Shown here piece by piece: positions 36,103 to 64,000 of a stretch of 64,000 nt of DNA. The notes under the pieces are model-generated. The model saw nothing but the letters and a program-made list of their open reading frames with translations. It did no database searches and was not told the DNA's origin. The DNA is from Maea johnstoni (lineage: Eukaryota > Annelida > Polychaeta > Spionida > Magelonidae). The stretch is from positions 38,543,368 to 38,607,367 of the forward strand of contig OZ012685.1 of the NCBI GenBank assembly GCA_963942565.1. The letters are read 5' to 3'. Positions within the stretch are counted from its first letter, which is position 1, and every line of letters starts with the position of its first letter. The translations under genes and the position numbers were made by a program.

Positions 36103-37684
36103 ACATCACACTAGTGTACATGTAAGAAATATACTTGAAAACAACTGAGAACAGAAGAATATAATTTCTCTCTCAATACTTTATTCAGCTACATACAGAT
36201 ACCAGATCAATATTTCGGGAAGAAATGAATCACAAATTATAGAGGAAATTTCATAAATGTATATATGTACACACGCACACACAAACATGTCTTATATTCT
36301 TTATATGTGTATCATTATCAGGCCAAAAATAACATGCTTCTCATCACATGAGGACACAAGTGAACAGCTTTGAAAATATGGAAGAGATGTCTTTAGGCAT
36401 TTATTGGCTGTGAATTTGTCAAAAATCATAGGGAGGATATTTCACCACATAACATTTTACTGGATAGGATATTTCTTATTATTTTTGGCATATCTGCTCA
36501 GAACAAAAATCATACTGCATCTCTGCAGGACACAGTATCCTTGTTAACCCTTGAAGCCCCACATCACTTTACAGAAGTATATACAACAGTGATATTATCA
36601 AGGTATCTGAATTAATGGTCAGATGATGAGATGCAGTGAATGTCACCAGGTCTCTGGTATTGAAGCTTAGGGATGTGTTGGAACCTTTAACATTATCAGG
36701 GTACAATACAATATTGATGTTTCCTTAATGGTACAATATCTGAACAATATTTCTAAATATACTGCCTGGGTCTCAAGGATCTAATTTTGTTAAATTTAGC
36801 ATTGCCAAATACAGGAATTTTGCTAAAAATAGTTAAATATGAAATATCCTCCTGCACAGATGTCCAGGTAGCATTAATAAATATATTAAATCTTAACGAT
36901 ACGATACGGTTCTTTACTTTTTAAATTTTTTCCCATTCAATATCAGATTTGGTATCCTATAGAAAACTGGTACCTTTCCCCTTTGGAGCTACACCAGAAA
37001 AACTATGTGAAAGCATAGGTAAGATACATATTGGAAACGTCAATGAGAAATAGAAATCATTTACAAGTAATCATGTTTAGTTGTTTCATGGAGTCATAAC
37101 AATTCTTTAAAGAATATGCTAGAAAAGGATTTGAGAAAAAGACATTGTTGGCCTTAACTGGGAATTCTTAAGTGGTTCATGTGCCTTAAATCCGGTATCT
37201 AATCTGTGCACAAGAGCAACTTCTTTCACACAAGGATCACATCCTTTCTAGCAATATCTCGTCACAAGCTGGAGTGCGCCATTTTGACACCTAATATGAA
37301 TACAAAGTAACCTACCACATTCCAGGCAAATGTAATATGACAAAGTAAACAACCATATATTTTATAAATTGAATATGACTAGTATAACAATAGACAGCAG
37401 TACTGTATATCTATTACTCAATACAAACAGTAGGTAACACACATTACCTCAAAACTCATAACTAGTATGTTTTGTCGGCTGGTGATTTTGTAGATTTTGT
37501 GCTCACTCAGTGACTAACCACACTTATGTCAAATGGATCTTTGAATTGCCTGGGATGAGATGTCAACAGCGCTCCAATTTTTGGAATGCACTATGAAAAA
37601 GACGAAAAACCAATTTTTTTCAATCACAATTGTTTATGAAATTTAAAGCATACATTTCCTCTCCCTCAGTGCGGGGCTATTCTC
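36103..37684 (-). other. Formin 3' UTR/flank
   Basis: AT-rich sequence downstream of the formin stop codon. No coding feature is seen. It probably belongs to the 3' UTR if the signal at 35168 is used. Confidence 0.35.
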
Positions 37685-62696
<25,012 letters not shown>

Positions 62697-62744
62697 CTGA
62701 AGAAAGGAATAAAAGGTAAGTATTAATAACATGGCAATTAACAA

Positions 62745-62850
62745 TGATTTTACTACATATTTGAAGAAAATGTGTCAGTAATGATCTGAAAACATTTCTC
62801 TTTCAAATATTTTACCAAATATTGGCAGCTGTGAGCATCAATGGGCTAAA
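62745..62850 (-). mobile_element. Family A MITE fragment
   Basis: GAAGAAAATGTGTCAGTAAT, ATTTCTCTTTCAAATATTTT and TGTGAGCATCAATGGGCTAA. Confidence 0.5.
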
Positions 62851-64000
62851 GTGACCTATAAAGAAATACTCAATTCCTGCATGATCTTCCTGACAAAACT
62901 GCGTGTACTAATTCAAGAACAAGATGGTGTTCCTAATCCATTATTATGGGGAAACAAATAAAGGCATTCCTATATTGCCAATAAAACTAGCTGCGATATT
63001 ACAGGAATATGAATTGTAATCATTTTCACAGGTGCAGCAAAACATTTTGTGATTACAATAAGCAATCATGACTCTATCGCATGTATATTTTTATAACCTG
63101 GGACCAATCTTGTAAAGTCATTAGTTAAAAGGTATTTAAGTCATGAACAATAACAGGTACAAAGTCATAAATAACTTCCATCCTGTCCGTATCTTAGGGT
63201 AAATGTACAAAGGTTGAGATCATCTGAGAGATGGAAATATCTCTTTTGAGACTCTGAGTACTTATTTTATTGCGGCAACAATAGCACAATGGTGCATTTC
63301 TTTGAATGATAAATTATATTGAATTAAATGTGCTCATACAATAGAAACTTAATTACAGTGTTATTGCCAGCAAATGGCATGTAAGGGACCATCTTTTATA
63401 TGATGGTAAGCAGGTGCTATACAATGGGGAACTTGTAGTATCGAACTATAAATCCAGGGGGCACTGTGTCAGTTTGGGGAAAAACGCTGTCAAAACCATC
63501 TTTAGTTTTGTTGTACATATTTTGATATAACTTTTTATAAGCACAACTCAATTTTTAAGTCATTCTACTATACTTCCACATTTCTTGTAAAAGGTAAACT
63601 TCTTAAACCTCTAGCCAATCTCTAACATTTTATTTGCATTAAAGCATTCAATAATAGCCAAAATCCGATTGTTAGGTTACATTGGTGCACATTTCCCATT
63701 ATATGGATGTTAGTGAGGTCATTATCATAAGCTGCACTCTGGTTCTAGCAGCTGATTGGACAGTTTCTTTGTTGTTCTGGACTGAACCGGATCTCTATAA
63801 CAGTGCTTTTAAAAATTGTCGATGTTAGGAGTCCAATATTTATCCTGTATTGGTATCCTAAAAATGCTTTTCACAATGTTCATTGTTAGGACCCCAATAG
63901 ATTTTTTACTACTTCCAGTAATGCCTAGCAACCATTGGGGGTCTTTCCATAGCAACATATGGATTTCAAAATAGCATTCCATAGCAAAAATTGATTTCAG
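62851..64000 (-). other. Formin 5' intron, no exon seen
   Basis: AT-rich sequence without an acceptable upstream exon. The formin start lies beyond the window. Confidence 0.4.

Overview
The window is eukaryotic and looks like nuclear DNA of a marine invertebrate metazoan. Genes are split by GT-AG introns and sit in AT-rich DNA full of (TA)n and (AAT)n microsatellites, tRNA-headed SINEs, small inverted-repeat elements, two LINE remnants and a TTAGGG-like palindrome. The exact phylum cannot be read from the sequence; a lophotrochozoan or an invertebrate deuterostome both fit. No bacterial operon, CRISPR array, rRNA, canonical tRNA, retrovirus or LTR element was seen.

Four gene models can be supported. 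(1) A large minus-strand formin of the FMNL/FRL type covers the right 40% of the window. Nineteen exons between 62696 and 37685 join in frame into 1127 codons plus stop: GBD/FH3 armadillo region, coiled coil, very short FH1, complete FH2, Ser/Pro-rich tail and a basic terminal exon. The N-terminus lies beyond the right edge. (2) An unrecognised minus-strand gene on the left has four phase-compatible exons (17346 to 4838) and ends in a basic C-terminus; its 5' part was not found. (3) An intronless plus-strand ORF of 367 codons (25219-26322) encodes a basic, low-complexity-rich protein of unknown function. (4) A small plus-strand gene (29263 to about 33811) encodes a signal peptide followed by several Lys-Arg sites, one of them Gly-Lys-Arg. 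It reads as a neuropeptide or prohormone precursor. It converges on the formin, and AATAAA signals on the two strands lie about 35 bp apart near 35150.

Layout: 1-4000 AT-rich DNA with a hairpin and a 5'-truncated LINE; 4020-17346 gene 2 with its repeat-filled introns, including a telomere-like palindrome and a 1.86-kb tandem duplication carrying TATA boxes; 17350-25000 repeats; 25219-26322 gene 3; 29263-33811 gene 4 with LINE and SINE debris in its introns; 35168-62696 formin; 62697-64000 formin 5' intron.

The most striking pattern is repeated tandem duplication across exon boundaries. Formin exon 8 has its acceptor and first ~60 coding bases copied about nineteen times as a 145-bp array (53640-56400). 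Formin exons 5 and 6 each have one extra partial copy of their acceptor. The last exon of gene 2 has its coding end and 3' UTR repeated about five times. A 21-bp minisatellite begins about 20 bp inside the intron after formin exon 9. These arrays create many decoy splice sites, and I know of no description of them.
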